From: Haliclona indistincta
Taxonomy: Eukaryota > Porifera > Demospongiae > Haplosclerida > Chalinidae
NCBI GenBank assembly: GCA_964017065.1
Contig: OZ024791.1
Coordinates: 2,303,410-2,367,409, forward strand
DNA length: 64,000 nt
Direction: 5' to 3'
A program made the position numbers and the translations under genes. Positions 1 through 11,061 of this stretch are shown here, piece after piece; within the stretch, counting starts at the first letter, position 1, and each line of letters starts with the position of its first letter. The notes beneath the pieces are model-generated. The model saw only the letters and a program-made list of their open reading frames with translations, made no database searches and had not been told where the DNA came from.

Positions 1-243
1 TCGTCCAGCTGAATTAGCAGCAACACAAGTATAGGCCCCTTCATCCTCTGGTCTAGCACTAAGAAGCCTCAAGTTACCAACAGGTTCTTGTATGTGCACG
101 CCTTGTTCAGGGAGAAAGGTTGTACCTCTGAACCAAGCAATGGCTGGTTTAGGATCTCCAGTAGCTTGGCATGGCAAGGTGATCGATGAGCCTTCGTTAA
201 CCACTAGTGAAGAAGGTGGTCTCTCTGTGAAGGTAGGTGTTGC

Positions 244-298
<55 letters not shown>

Positions 299-2546
299 AA
301 TGTGTGCATGCAAGTAAGACCTCTGGAACTTACTATAGACAGTCAGGTGAACACGAGGGCTCTCTCTCATTCCCAGAGGTGAGCTGATAGTGCAGAAGTA
401 CTGTCCAGCGCTACCGCTATTCACCGAGACCAGTGCTAAGTACTGATCACTGATAACCACGTGAGGGTTCTCGGATAGTCTGATAGCTTCACCATCAGTG
501 CGTATCTTCCACCACTGCACGGTTGGTAATGGATTCCCTCCTCCACTGCATCGAAACACAGCAGTCCAGGTCTCCTGAATCGTCAGATTCCCTGGAGTGG
601 TTCTAAAGAATGGTCGTCCTTTAAGAGAAGAAATAAAGAAATAGTAGTAAAAAGCACAAAAATTGGAACATGCATGTGTATTTTAAATTCAAATTTTACT
701 ACTGAGTAAAGTTTTACGTACAAGTGCAACAAAAAATGCATCAATTGTACATGCTTTTTTAACTCACGTTGAACGTCCAGTACCATTGAGATCGAGCTAT
801 TCCCCAGTACATTATCAGCCTCACACACGTACACTCCGCTGTACTCGTCCTCGAGCTCACTGAACACCAGTTCTCTTCCATCGTTGACCAGCTGAAAGTC
901 AGAGCTGTTCAGCACTTGCTCCACTCTCTGTCCGTCCTTGAACCAGGTGATATTAGCCGGAGGGAAAGCGGTCACATTGCAGAACAGAGTGATAGGGTCG
1001 TCAATAAGGACGGATACTACTGGAGGACGACCTGGATTACTGCTAATGACAGGGGCAGCTAAAGAAATGAAAAATCAACATTACCATCAAGTCTGTAATA
1101 TTTGTTGTATGTAAAAGATAGAAAATAGTAGAACCAAAAGAGTGTGAGAGTGCAACTGTCTTTGCAAATTAATTTTTTTTGTCAATAAATTAAATTTTTG
1201 GCACTAATGTATAAACTGTGAGGAAATGCAAAATATTTAGTATCGGTATACCTGCAACAGTGATGTTGTATTTGAGTGTAGTCTGAGCTGTCCCAGTGTC
1301 AAGATGACAGGCGTACACTGCTCGATCATTGACTTCTAGCGATGGTATATACAGGCTGCCGTTGTTGACAGTGACGGCATCTCTGGGCAAAGGTGAACCG
1401 TCTTCTCTGCGCCATGTTAAAGTCATGACCTCAGTGGGATTAATGGAGCCACAAGACAGCAAGAGGTCACTACCAGCGAGGAGAGTTTGGGAGCCCAGGA
1501 GAGTTTCATTGACTCCAGCTAATACTGTTGAAGAGTACAAAGAGAGAGAGTATAAGCATGAGTGAGAGAATGAATACTAAGTGAGTGAGAGAGTAGTGAG
1601 TGGGTGGGTGGAGTGAGGGAGTGGGTAAATAAGTAAGTGAGTGAGAGTAAGTAATTGAATAATGAGTACACGAATGAGTAAATGAGCGAGCGAGCGAGTG
1701 AGTGGTACATCAAGCATAATGAAAGATTAAAGAACAGACTTAGTCTACCGAGCATCAACTCTCACCTCTTATGACTACTCTAATGGTCCGTGAGTCACTG
1801 CCTATGCTGCTGTTAGCCAGGCATTGGTACACTCCACTCTGGCTCAGACTGGGCATTGTGAAGTTCAATACAGCTCGACCAGAGAATGCTTGCCCCTCAC
1901 TGGTACTCATTGGTAACACAATCCCACCTCCCTCTATGGAATCAAGGCGTACCCACTGCACAAGTGGGACAGGGTTACCATCAGCCTCACACACAAGCTG
2001 GTGATCTTGATTGGAGTCTAGTCTGATACTGCTGTCATTGATGCACCGCAGCTCCGGAAATACTCTGATCATCGGAGGAGCTAAAGACAGAGAACAATAA
2101 AAATCTGATTTTTGGCTACACAATAGAAATCGGTCATTTTTCAAAGTCATGTTTACTTTGTACTGCATCAATGTGAAATAGAAGAAGTAAGGAATACTAA
2201 CTTACCTGTTACAGTAAGTGTTCTGGTTATTTGCACTGTTGGATTAATCCCATCACTAATGTTGCAGATATACTCTCCTGTATCATCAAGTACAGCGGAT
2301 GATATCAGCAGTGAGCTGTCCGATGGGATCAGGTGTCTTGGTGATGAGGGGAGAGCAACAGACATGGCTGGAGATGAGGACGGAGAGAAGGTCCAAGTGA
2401 CAGTAATGTTGGACAGAGGAGAGATGGAGGAGGAGCAAGCAAGCTGAGCTGAAGACCCGGTCATGATGGTGGTGTTCGGGACAGACAGCTCCATTGCAAT
2501 GTCTGAGAAAGAACAGAGAGAGAGAGTGACAGAGAGAGAGAAAGAC

Positions 2547-2633
<87 letters not shown>

Positions 2634-5039
2634 TGACTAATTGTGAGCTATAGTTGCAGTACCAATGACGGCTATGGTGTGTGAGGTCACTGCAGTCCCT
2701 GCTTCAGATGTTCCAGAGCAGAAGTACTGTCCAGAGTCCTCCTGTGTCGGTCTACTGATCTGGAGCGTGTTGCCGCTAATCATGATTCTCTCTCCATCCA
2801 TAGATATTCTGTGAACAAAATTAAAGAAACTTCTGGCAACTGAAAACCTAATCTATGTAATAAACTATGTATAGTCTAACAATAACACTGTGTAGTCTTC
2901 TTATGTAGCAATTATCTAAATCTCTTTGTAGTCTCAGGACTGCAATAACACAGCCGCTTTTTTCTCTTTCACCTTCTTCCACTCTTGCTCCAGGTCACCA
3001 TTGGCTGAGGCTGACCCGTTGTGACGCAAGACAGACTCAAGAAGCTTCCACTGATCAAGATCGATCCAGACTGCATGATAGATACGGTGGGTGGGTCTAA
3101 TGGAGAAACAGATGCATTGTTTTTACATTGCACAGTTATTAAATTCCATTACTACTAGAGAATCCTGCTAAAGCACACAAGAGTAAGGGATGGGCTGATT
3201 CTAATGTACACTACGATACTCACCACAGAATCTAGACTGCTCGAGACTGAGTAGGTTTGTGTCCATGAGGTCAGGAGGGAGAACGCACACAGCTGTTGTC
3301 AGCATCCTGTCTCTCAACCAGTTGAATAACCATAGCGCTTCGCACGTGCAGCGTATAGGGTTTTCAGAAATAATACTGTGAGTAAAAGAACAATATAAAC
3401 TCTTGCAACCACTATAAGGATTTAAAGGGCATACAAAGCATGTTTTCTTAGATATTATCACAACAATACCAGTTGTGAGAGCTCTTATACAAACTCTGTA
3501 TACTAGCTGTTTCTTACAAAGTTGTGATATTGGGCAGTCCGCATATGACTCCTTCAGGAACGCCAGTGAGATCATTCCTAGCAAGGTTACTGAGCGAATA
3601 CAAACACAAGATGAGAGAACGAGTGAATGCAAGTTGTCATGCAGCTCACAGATAAATCAATGAAGTTAAGTTGGAAAACGATTTTTGACCGAGTCTTTGC
3701 AAATGGTTTTGGTTCAATGCACTACGAGAGAGAGAGAATAGGACAGTTATTACAAGCTGAATATTACATTGTAGTGTCTAGCACACTATTATACTACTTG
3801 AACTGTTTTGGGAGTGGAGCTATCAAAAAATGCTAGTGTAATCAAATTACTGGAATGAGTGACAATCATCACTGAACAAAGTGCTAATTCTACGATATTC
3901 AAACCATGCATCTACCTCATGTGCTAATGTATACAACCAATGCAACTCACAGCCTTCTTAATCTATGGAGACCATTGAATAAATTGTCGGGAAGTACGAT
4001 CAATCTATTGCTGCTCAGATCACTGGATTTGTACAAGAAGAAAGACATTGTGAAAGAGAGACAGATGGTGAAAAAATTGCACGTGTATTCTATTCTACTT
4101 GAAACTATAGGTCATAATACAAGTAGTGCATTCAGGTTTAAGTGATAACCATTGATATAGTGAGTATAACTAAGTGGATAGAGTTATCATAGGACATACA
4201 TGTCAACAATATTTGGTAAATCTGTAAATACTCCTGCAGCCACAATGTCCAAATCGTTCCTAAACAGTGACCTATAGGGATGGAAAAGCACGAGTGAGCA
4301 TGGTATGTGAAGTGCATATTCATTGTGCATGCATGTGTGATTGAGAGACTAACAGTGTTTCAAGTGAAACAAGGCCGCTGAAAACTCCACCAGGGAGCTC
4401 CTCTATCATGTTTTTGCTAAGAGTCCTGAGAAGAGTGGGAATTAATCTAGCATAATAATAATTAAGTATAGTTGCATACAGATTGCGGAGCATCGGTATT
4501 CCTTCAAATGCTCCGGGACGCAGAGTTTCGATCGAATTGGAGTCTAGATTACTGCAGTTGAACGAAAATTAATCGTACACGTACACAAGCACACATGCCT
4601 CTCTCACATTGAAGTCAAGTTTGGAAGATGTGCAAAGGTCCTGTTTTGAACAAATGTCAGCCTGTTCATGCTCAAATCCCTGCAGTAGTAAAGAGAGATC
4701 AGGCTATCAACAACAGTGATCAGTTTGTGTACACACTGAGTACAATGCCGTGCATTCTACTGTGCGCAGTTCTGCTTTAGTAGCTTACAGAACCGTCGTG
4801 TTCTTTGGTAGTCCCTGGGGGAGAACCGTTTTCTGAAGACCAGCACAGTTAACGCGATATCCTTGCACACCATTCCCCTCGTCTACGATATTCTCACACG
4901 TGCATCCGCTAGGACATTCTTCTACGGCGCCGACCAGTGCTGCGGACAGCCATTGTGACAACAACAGCAGGATCAGGAGGTCACGAGCAGGGAAGTTGCT
5001 GAACGATCTCCATATCTCTGCTCCTCTCCGTCGACCCAT
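1..5039 (-). CDS. LRR-Ig extracellular protein, 3' part outside window
   Basis: Seventeen exons are readable on the minus strand. Exon 1 (5039-4789) gives a basic start, a hydrophobic signal segment (LLILLLLSQWLSAALVGA) and a cysteine-rich LRR N-cap (CPSGCTCE). Seven LRR exons follow, each exactly 72 nt and phase 2: 4679-4608, 4551-4480, 4425-4354, 4271-4200, 4022-3951, 3721-3650, 3589-3518. The LRR C-cap is 3375-3224 (NPIRCTCEALWLFNWL). The first Ig domain is split over 3096-2973 and 2808-2663; one-exon phase-1 Ig domains are 2502-2206, 2080-1766, 1518-1252, 1058-768, 618-334 and 242-1 (cut by the edge). Ig hallmarks such as DSGQYFC, SGVYQC and DEGAYTC are visible. The order LRR then Ig recalls LRIG or peroxidasin, but neither a peroxidase nor a membrane segment is in view, so the family is open. 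Probable adhesion or recognition protein. Confidence 0.88.
245..294. repeat. (GA)n microsatellite at a splice acceptor
   Basis: About 50 bp of GA repeat. Read on the minus strand it is (CT)n and ends directly at the CAG acceptor of the LRR-Ig exon starting at 242, so it serves as that intron's polypyrimidine tract. Confidence 0.9.
2514..2630. repeat. (GA)n microsatellite at a splice acceptor
   Basis: About 115 bp of near-pure GA repeat with a few GACA interruptions. On the minus strand this is a CT tract running into the acceptor of the Ig exon that starts at 2502. Confidence 0.9.
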
Positions 5040-5595
5040 CTCTGGCGGGTCGCTTTGTGCGCAGCGCTGAAAGGTCTAAAAACAATCATTCGTTTACGGG
5101 GTCACACAAATCTGATGAAAATTAATTTGATATCAAACAATAATAATTATCAAGCACACTTAAAAAGTAGTTTGGTTTGCTCATACTGCTCTAGCAGGAA
5201 AGCACACAGTCAGCCTGCAGGTGCCATAGCCTGGATTTGAACTGAACATATTGATGTGAGATCATGAGATAGAAGACTGGTTTGCTTCAACCCTCTTGAG
5301 CTTGACGGTTTCGTTCATCTTGGAGGAGTGCCGGGCTTGACAGGAACGGTTTAAATAACTGTACTATACTGTTCCACTGCTAACTACACTGGTATTCGGG
5401 CGTCTGATGTACTAAACCCTACAGTAGCTTTTCAGCACAGCATTTCCCTCTAAAAATCACAATAATCTTTATTCTCATAAAATTGCACCGGTTAAGTGAT
5501 CAATTGGAAAGGCATGTACATAAATGCAATCACCACGTTGTTACATGTGGAGTTAACCCAACACAAAATAAATAAGAATACCACTACATCAGTGA
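5040..5595. other. Intergenic region with 3' end of SPRY gene
   Basis: No coding signal seen. It holds the upstream side of the LRR-Ig gene and the 3' UTR of the minus-strand SPRY gene. A candidate poly(A) signal, AATAAA on the minus strand, is at 5473-5468. Confidence 0.6.
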
Positions 5596-6969
5596 TCAAC
5601 CTGAGTAGGGTTCAAAATTGACTGTAATAGTTTCTCCTTGATGGGTCATGGACACCACTGGGTAGAACCCTCCGCTTGGGACGCTACACTCCATCTCTTT
5701 CACTAATTCTCTGTTCTTGGTAAAATACACTGTCGCCAGTCGTGTGTTGATGTGATGTTTTCCTCTGCTCTCCAGCTTGACCGGGACTCGTTGTGCAAAC
5801 CTATGCTCTGGTTCATAAAATTCGTAGTCACTATCATCACTTGGTTCTTCACTATCATAGTCAATAATCAGATCATCTTCACTTCCTAAATCTTCCTCAA
5901 AATCCGATCCACTCTCATAGTTCCATTCACTGCTGGTCTCCTCTTCAATTCTAACCCCACAACCTATTATGTCTCCTTTTGTGCATGTTGATCCCTGACT
6001 GTACGGTCGTCTAGTTCCATTATATAACTGCCCAGTGTCGGCATGGTAACCAACGCTGCCGTTCAATAAACCAAGTCTTTTATTCATTGGGTGCAGGGCT
6101 TTGCATAGACCAATAGCAACCGTGCACTTAATCCCGGTCTCGAGGATTTCCAGCTCAAAATAATGATTGGAGCAACTGATGGGAAAGTTGGCTTGTGCAA
6201 AACCAACATCTGATGTGTGGTAGTCATCTCCCATTCCAGCGTACTCTAACCTGCAGCCTGACTCTGTGAACTTAACACCGTTTGAACGAAGCCAGTAATC
6301 TGACGGACAGCCAATAGTCTGCATAGGCTCATTGAGTGTGTCAGGCAGTCGACACCTGTGACCAAGATATGCTACTTTCTCTCCCTCTCCATGAAGACCA
6401 ATAAGAGGATACAGACCTAGACTAGGGCGCTTCATCTTCTGCGGCTTGCCCACTTGCTGACCGTTCTTAGTAAAGAACACAAGCACAGTAATATTCGAGC
6501 CCTCCACAGGAGTGAAGTCAACACCACACCCCATTCTGTCTCCTGTTGTACACTTGGGACCGAATGCTTTGCCAGCAATTCCTCTACGCCTGCCAGGTTC
6601 TTTGTGGTAAAGAAAGCCATCATCTGCATGATAACCAATGCTTGTTTTCCTCCATCCAGGCTGGTTGGACGGTAGATAAGAACGATTGCCCACTCCTATA
6701 CCGATCAGTGGGTTGTCACGATTACCACTAGCAAGAATCTCTATCTCGAAATAGTTGAGCATTGGAGAAACCGGTTCCATAATTTTACACAGAGCTACGT
6801 CTCCAGGTTTTGTGAACGTTACGACGTTGTCCTTGGCAATAGCATTCCCACAAACATCCAACCTTTTCTTGGAATGGAGCATAACGCCATTTCCGCAGTT
6901 TATTCTCCTACCAGCAGCTGCCATTGCTAAAGGGGCGTGTCGGAAAGAGGAGTGCCCGGCCCGGCCCAA
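5596..6969 (-). CDS. Twin SPRY (B30.2-like) domain protein, intronless
   Basis: A single uninterrupted frame of 457 codons. The better start is the internal Met at 6924 (MAAAGRR), because there the protein lines up with its divergent neighbour, which starts MAARSG; that gives 442 residues. Two SPRY units are visible. Each has a NYFEIEIL or HYFELEIL strand, IGYHADDG or VGYHADTG, a KGDIIGCGV or TGDRMGCGV motif and a closing VFFTKNG or VYFTKN strand. The second SPRY carries a long Asp/Glu/Ser-rich insertion between GCGV and its last strand (5785-5940). Pairs of YWLRSNG and TLEYAG-like motifs link the halves. SPRY domains bind protein partners; the partner here is unknown. Absence of introns in an intron-rich region suggests retroposition followed by duplication. 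Confidence 0.85.
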   Translation of the reverse strand: MGRAGHSSFRHAPLAMAAAGRRINCGNGVMLHSKKRLDVCGNAIAKDNVVTFTKPGDVALCKIMEPVSPMLNYFEIEILASGNRDNPLIGIGVGNRSYLPSNQPGWRKTSIGYHADDGFLYHKEPGRRRGIAGKAFGPKCTTGDRMGCGVDFTPVEGSNITVLVFFTKNGQQVGKPQKMKRPSLGLYPLIGLHGEGEKVAYLGHRCRLPDTLNEPMQTIGCPSDYWLRSNGVKFTESGCRLEYAGMGDDYHTSDVGFAQANFPISCSNHYFELEILETGIKCTVAIGLCKALHPMNKRLGLLNGSVGYHADTGQLYNGTRRPYSQGSTCTKGDIIGCGVRIEEETSSEWNYESGSDFEEDLGSEDDLIIDYDSEEPSDDSDYEFYEPEHRFAQRVPVKLESRGKHHINTRLATVYFTKNRELVKEMECSVPSGGFYPVVSMTHQGETITVNFEPYSG

Positions 6970-7138
6970 TAAGTAATCGATCTACTTTTGGTCTTGTCTG
7001 AGCAGCAAGCTAAACAAACCAAACATTAACGATACCCGCGAGAGGTGGATCTTGTCCTGACTGAGGTACGTGTGATAGACAAGTTACTGCTAGTATAACT
7101 GGTGTGCTCTCTCGTGTGTAGCTGGTGTCTCTAACGTC
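6970..7138. promoter_or_regulatory. Shared promoter gap of the divergent SPRY pair
   Basis: Only 169 bp lie between the two divergent open frames (about 214 bp from the preferred start at 6924), so both 5' UTRs and a bidirectional promoter must fit here. No obvious TATA box was seen. Confidence 0.5.
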
Positions 7139-8416
7139 ATGGCGGCACGTTCAGGGGTCAAGTTACATAGCAAGGGACGCGCCAGCACTGGTCCCAATGT
7201 TAGAGCAGAAGGCAACGTGTTTATCTACAATGGTGGCGGAGGATCGACTGGTTTGGTGAAATTTATGGAGCCCCTCAGCCCTTTACTGAACTATTATGAG
7301 ATAGAGATATTAGAGAATGGAGATGAGTGTGCCATAGGAGTGGGAGCAGGTCACAATCGATACCCAACCCGGGCTATGCCAGGATGGGAGAGAAACAGCA
7401 TCGGCTACCATTCTGACGATGGCAAGATCTATCATGAGAGAGGGTTTGGACGAGAGTTTGGTCCCAAATGTACCAAAGGAGACAGAATGGGGTGTGGTCT
7501 GCAGTTTAGTGGCAATGGTGACTTATCGTGTGTGAGTGTGTTCTTCACTAAGAATGGCAGTCTTGTTGGCAGCATTGAGAGAATGCAGCGCCCCCTCAAT
7601 GGATTCTATCCTCTCATTGGTCTTCATAGCGCAGGAGAGAAAATTCGATATCTTGGACACTGGAGAAGGCAACCAGACACACTCCAGGAGCCGATGGAGG
7701 AAGAACACTCACCATCAGAGTACTGGCTCCGGTCGAATGGTATATGGTTCGCTGAGGACAAACTCACTTTAGAATATGCTGGTAATAGAGGGGTTGGGCA
7801 GGACGTTGCCATGGCACTAGCTAACTTTCCAATCAGCTTACGGAATCATTATTTTGAACTAGAAATTCTAGAAGGTGGTGTGGAAGGTGCTATTGCAATT
7901 GGTCTAGGGAGCATCAGATATCCATTGCATCGGCATCCTGGTTGGAATGCTGGCGGCATAGGTTACCATGCTGATGATGGTCAACTATTCAAAGGGGTTG
8001 GGATAGGGAAAGCGTTCGGTCCAAAGTGCTCAGCGGGTGACAAAATGGGCTGCGGAGTAAAGTTCTCAATAGAAGACGACGACTGGGAGACAGAGAGTAT
8101 TGAGAGTGGATCAGACTATAAGGCAGAGGAGGTAGCATTGGACAGTGATGAGACAGAGAGCAGTGGAGGTAGTGACGATGATGATTCGGACTACGATGTA
8201 GATTATTTCCATAAACCACCGGTTGCTAAGCAAGTCAGTCGCTCTCAATCACACCCCCGTGGCTCCAAGACACAATGGACTGTTTATTTCACAAAGAACG
8301 GCGAACTAATAGGTGAAACAGAGTGCTCCGTACCAACGGGTGGTTTCTATCCCGCTGTAGCAATGTTGAGCAAAGGAGAAAAAATTGCTGTAAATTTTGA
8401 GCCCCTTTCCGGCTAG
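7139..8416 (+). CDS. Twin SPRY (B30.2-like) domain protein, intronless paralogue
   Basis: 425 codons without an intron. It repeats the plan of the minus-strand neighbour: SPRY 1 with NYYEIEIL, IGYHSDDG, KGDRMGCGL and VFFTKNG; linker with EYWLRSNG and LTLEYAGN; SPRY 2 with HYFELEIL, GIGYHADDG, GDKMGCGVKF and VYFTKNGE; same ending, VNFEPLSG against VNFEPYSG. An acidic and serine-rich insertion (8075-8215) sits at the same place in SPRY 2. The conserved insertion shows that the two genes arose by duplication of an already modified protein. Function is likely protein binding; no RING, B-box or other effector domain is attached. Confidence 0.87.
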   Translation: MAARSGVKLHSKGRASTGPNVRAEGNVFIYNGGGGSTGLVKFMEPLSPLLNYYEIEILENGDECAIGVGAGHNRYPTRAMPGWERNSIGYHSDDGKIYHERGFGREFGPKCTKGDRMGCGLQFSGNGDLSCVSVFFTKNGSLVGSIERMQRPLNGFYPLIGLHSAGEKIRYLGHWRRQPDTLQEPMEEEHSPSEYWLRSNGIWFAEDKLTLEYAGNRGVGQDVAMALANFPISLRNHYFELEILEGGVEGAIAIGLGSIRYPLHRHPGWNAGGIGYHADDGQLFKGVGIGKAFGPKCSAGDKMGCGVKFSIEDDDWETESIESGSDYKAEEVALDSDETESSGGSDDDDSDYDVDYFHKPPVAKQVSRSQSHPRGSKTQWTVYFTKNGELIGETECSVPTGGFYPAVAMLSKGEKIAVNFEPLSG

Positions 8417-8665
8417 TTTTCAATGTGTTGTAGTTTTTTGTGTGTTTGTTTGTTACCGCGAAGAGTATATACATTTATCTTAGCATTTGAAATTTGATAT
8501 AATATTATTATTATAGTATTTCAGTTTTGATTACCAACTGCATAGCTTGCTCATTTCCTTCTTATTTATTGCTGCTATTTTTTAGACAAATTTCAGCAAA
8601 GAAAAACTGTTTTTCAACAATCTTGCTAAATAAGAAACATTAGCAAATAGAGTCCATGTGGTTTC

Positions 8666-9468
8666 TCAAACACATGCATATTTAGTGTTCACATGTATAT
8701 GAACACTGTAGCTGCCTTTCATGTGCTCAAAAACAGGACCGTCTAGTGTGACATTTTTCACACAAACGAAATAGATTCTTGTCTCGTAGCGCACTATGTG
8801 GTCCACGGCATCACCATTGTAGTAATCAAGGTAGATACCTGGAGTCAAAAATCAGGGCTTAGCATAATATCACTGTATATACATACCATCTTTGAATGGA
8901 TTGGGTTCGAATGTTGCCACGTCCAAACTGCCGATAGCACTGCACGTCTTAGAGTCAACATTATACTGGAAAAGTAAAAAAGATGTAATAATTATTGGAT
9001 TTTAATTTCTATAGATGTACAAAACAACATGTACCAATCTCTTTTTCTTGCAACACAAAATCAGCTAGATCTTTTAATTTTAAAGACACAACACCACTTT
9101 TCTTTCAAGCATTAATTTTAGTGTCTTCCACTTACCATGTAAGCTGGTGCATTCCCTGTGCAAGGTGACATTGGAGTAGCTATGTTCTTGCAGAACTGGA
9201 GCTGAAACTGCAAGTGGACCGGATTGGAGAAGTTCGAGTTGGTATAAATGTTGTTGGTCGTGTCAGTAACCGTCTGCTTCCACGAGAAAGGCCTGGAATG
9301 TAAAAAATTGGATGCGGGGTGGAGCTCGTTAACTACTTACTCTGCTGGAATCAGCGGCGAGAGATCGTACTGGTCTCCGCTATCAGAAGTGTATTTGCAG
9401 TCATGCACATCAGCAGCACATCCATGCACACAGACCAGTAACACGACAAAGGTAACAAAGCCCGCCAT
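8666..9468 (-). CDS. Secreted MRH (mannose-6-phosphate receptor homology) domain protein
   Basis: Four exons: 9468-9341, 9292-9136, 8965-8887 and 8838-8666, giving about 178 residues. A signal peptide (MAGFVTFVVLLVCVHGCAA) is followed by an MRH-like domain: CKYTSDSGDQYDLSPL, then YLDYYNGD, RIYFVCV, a PVF strand and a final KYACV directly followed by TGA. MRH domains of the lysosomal receptors bind phosphomannose; related domains act in glycan recognition in the secretory pathway. Here no transmembrane segment follows, so it would be soluble unless an unseen exon is added. Two cysteines that form one conserved disulphide in the receptors appear replaced (GDAVD and GSYSV), while the other late pair is kept. 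Decayed copies of exons 1-2 lie at 13260-13940 and 19010-19115. Confidence 0.7.
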
Positions 9469-10249
9469 TGGAAAGGTCACATGTGTTCACCTGATTGTCT
9501 GCTACCCCAGCCTACGGGAACATGTCCGCAGATAATCAGATGTCCCCAGCCTACGGGGACATAATGCTCCCTTTTGGTCGCCATTCTCGAGTTGCTCTCT
9601 CGTGCTGCTGATACTACGACCTGTGCCGCTGAAGAGCCTGCTAAGCATGCATGAATTAGCCTGGCAATACTGAGATATATTATTACCCTGATATGTTCAC
9701 TGCCACCAATGGTTTGCAGAAATTGCAGCCCATCTGCAATGATTTTCATTTCTCCAAGAAGAAATTTAATTAATCTTTAAATTGTAGAATGTATTCAGTC
9801 AACTCTTAGCTTAGTGTTTCGTTTTTCCTGCCCGTTATAGAGTTTTAACTTTATCATCCAAGAAGAAACAGCACCAAACAGCTGCAGACTACAGCTAGTG
9901 TACATCCACTGCTGCACTGCATGAGTAGATGACTCGAATACGGTAACCATGCATGAGCTCTAGATCAAATGAGAAGAACAGAGAAACACAAGGAGACAGA
10001 GATATAGGGTCAGACACACCTACTCCTGAACCAGAGACAAGCTGCTTGATTGGAACAGATGAGGATGATAGCCAGCTACTAGAAAGACTATGTCATTCAT
10101 TATTTGTGCGAGGTAATAAAGCTGATGCATACTCATAAATGTACTACTATAATTATTAGAAACATTTACTTAGGCAACAGAAACTAAAGCTGTTATAACA
10201 TGGACATCCAGACAAAGCGTACAGATAAAAAAAAACCTGAAAAGTTAAG
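9469..10249. other. Intergenic region upstream of MRH gene
   Basis: No recognised gene. At 9541-9561 there is an imperfect hairpin (TGTCCCC then GGGGACA round AGCCTAC), and a related CCCAGCCTACGGG copy lies at 9507-9519. A short open frame at 9953-10138 is serine- and Glu-rich and I cannot assign it. Confidence 0.45.
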
Positions 10250-10460
10250 TTTAGTCAACTATTGCAGTCAGAAGACGGAGAACTGAAGAGATTGGATACA
10301 GAGTGTGGTTGGAGGCACCAGTCCCAACACCTTCAGTATAGTCAGATTTATTGGAAGCCTCACACTAGACATCTACAATTAACTTCATTACATCAACAAA
10401 GCAGTCAATTTGGAAAGACACGAAAAGGACTCAAGAATCTTCTGTTACAAAAATTATAGT
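10250..10460 (+). pseudogene. NLR 3'-end relic
   Basis: A weak match to the end of the LRR half of the NLR at 18450-18640. It shares GAAGACGG/GAAGACTGG, TTCAGTATAG against TGCAATATAG, and CAGTCAATTTGGAAAG near its end. It has no start and no NACHT part. I read it as the tail of a further tandem NLR copy that has otherwise gone. Confidence 0.45.
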
Positions 10461-11061
10461 TATGACTGCCATATCCTGTAGTTTTTTTCCACGATGTCTA
10501 TGGTCTTGCAACTGTCTTTTTTCACGAGATCATGAATGGCCGAATACATAGAAAATTTTGTGTGTGAAGGGGTGGGGCTCGTAATCTGCATACAGCGAAG
10601 ATCATACTTTTCTAAGCCGTCGTAATTGCTTCAGTCCGCTTCTCCCCAGACTAAAGTATTGATAACCTCTCGACCTGATTTCTCCTTAGATCTTCACGAT
10701 CAATCGAACCGAGTAGAAATTCTTGGCTTCAAAAGTCTGACATTCTTGATTACTTTAGGAGTACAATTCAGTATCAACTGCTCAATACTGAAGCTTGCGA
10801 TAAGCTGAGCAGACATTTCCAGCGCTACCCAGTTGTTCAACTATGTTGCTATGTGCCTCTGAATGCTGCTATTCTGGCGTACATATACCTCAATCGTGAG
10901 CAGACCTTGCCCGTCACTCAGTGTGAGTTGTTTAAAGAGCTAATTCTGTGCTGCATAGTCTGTGAACTGGAAACTCGACAACCCAATAGAGTCCTTGAAG
11001 GCTCCTCATTTGCAGATCTTCCCAGTGATCTCAAGGACTAGTTACACAACCTCAGGGAACA

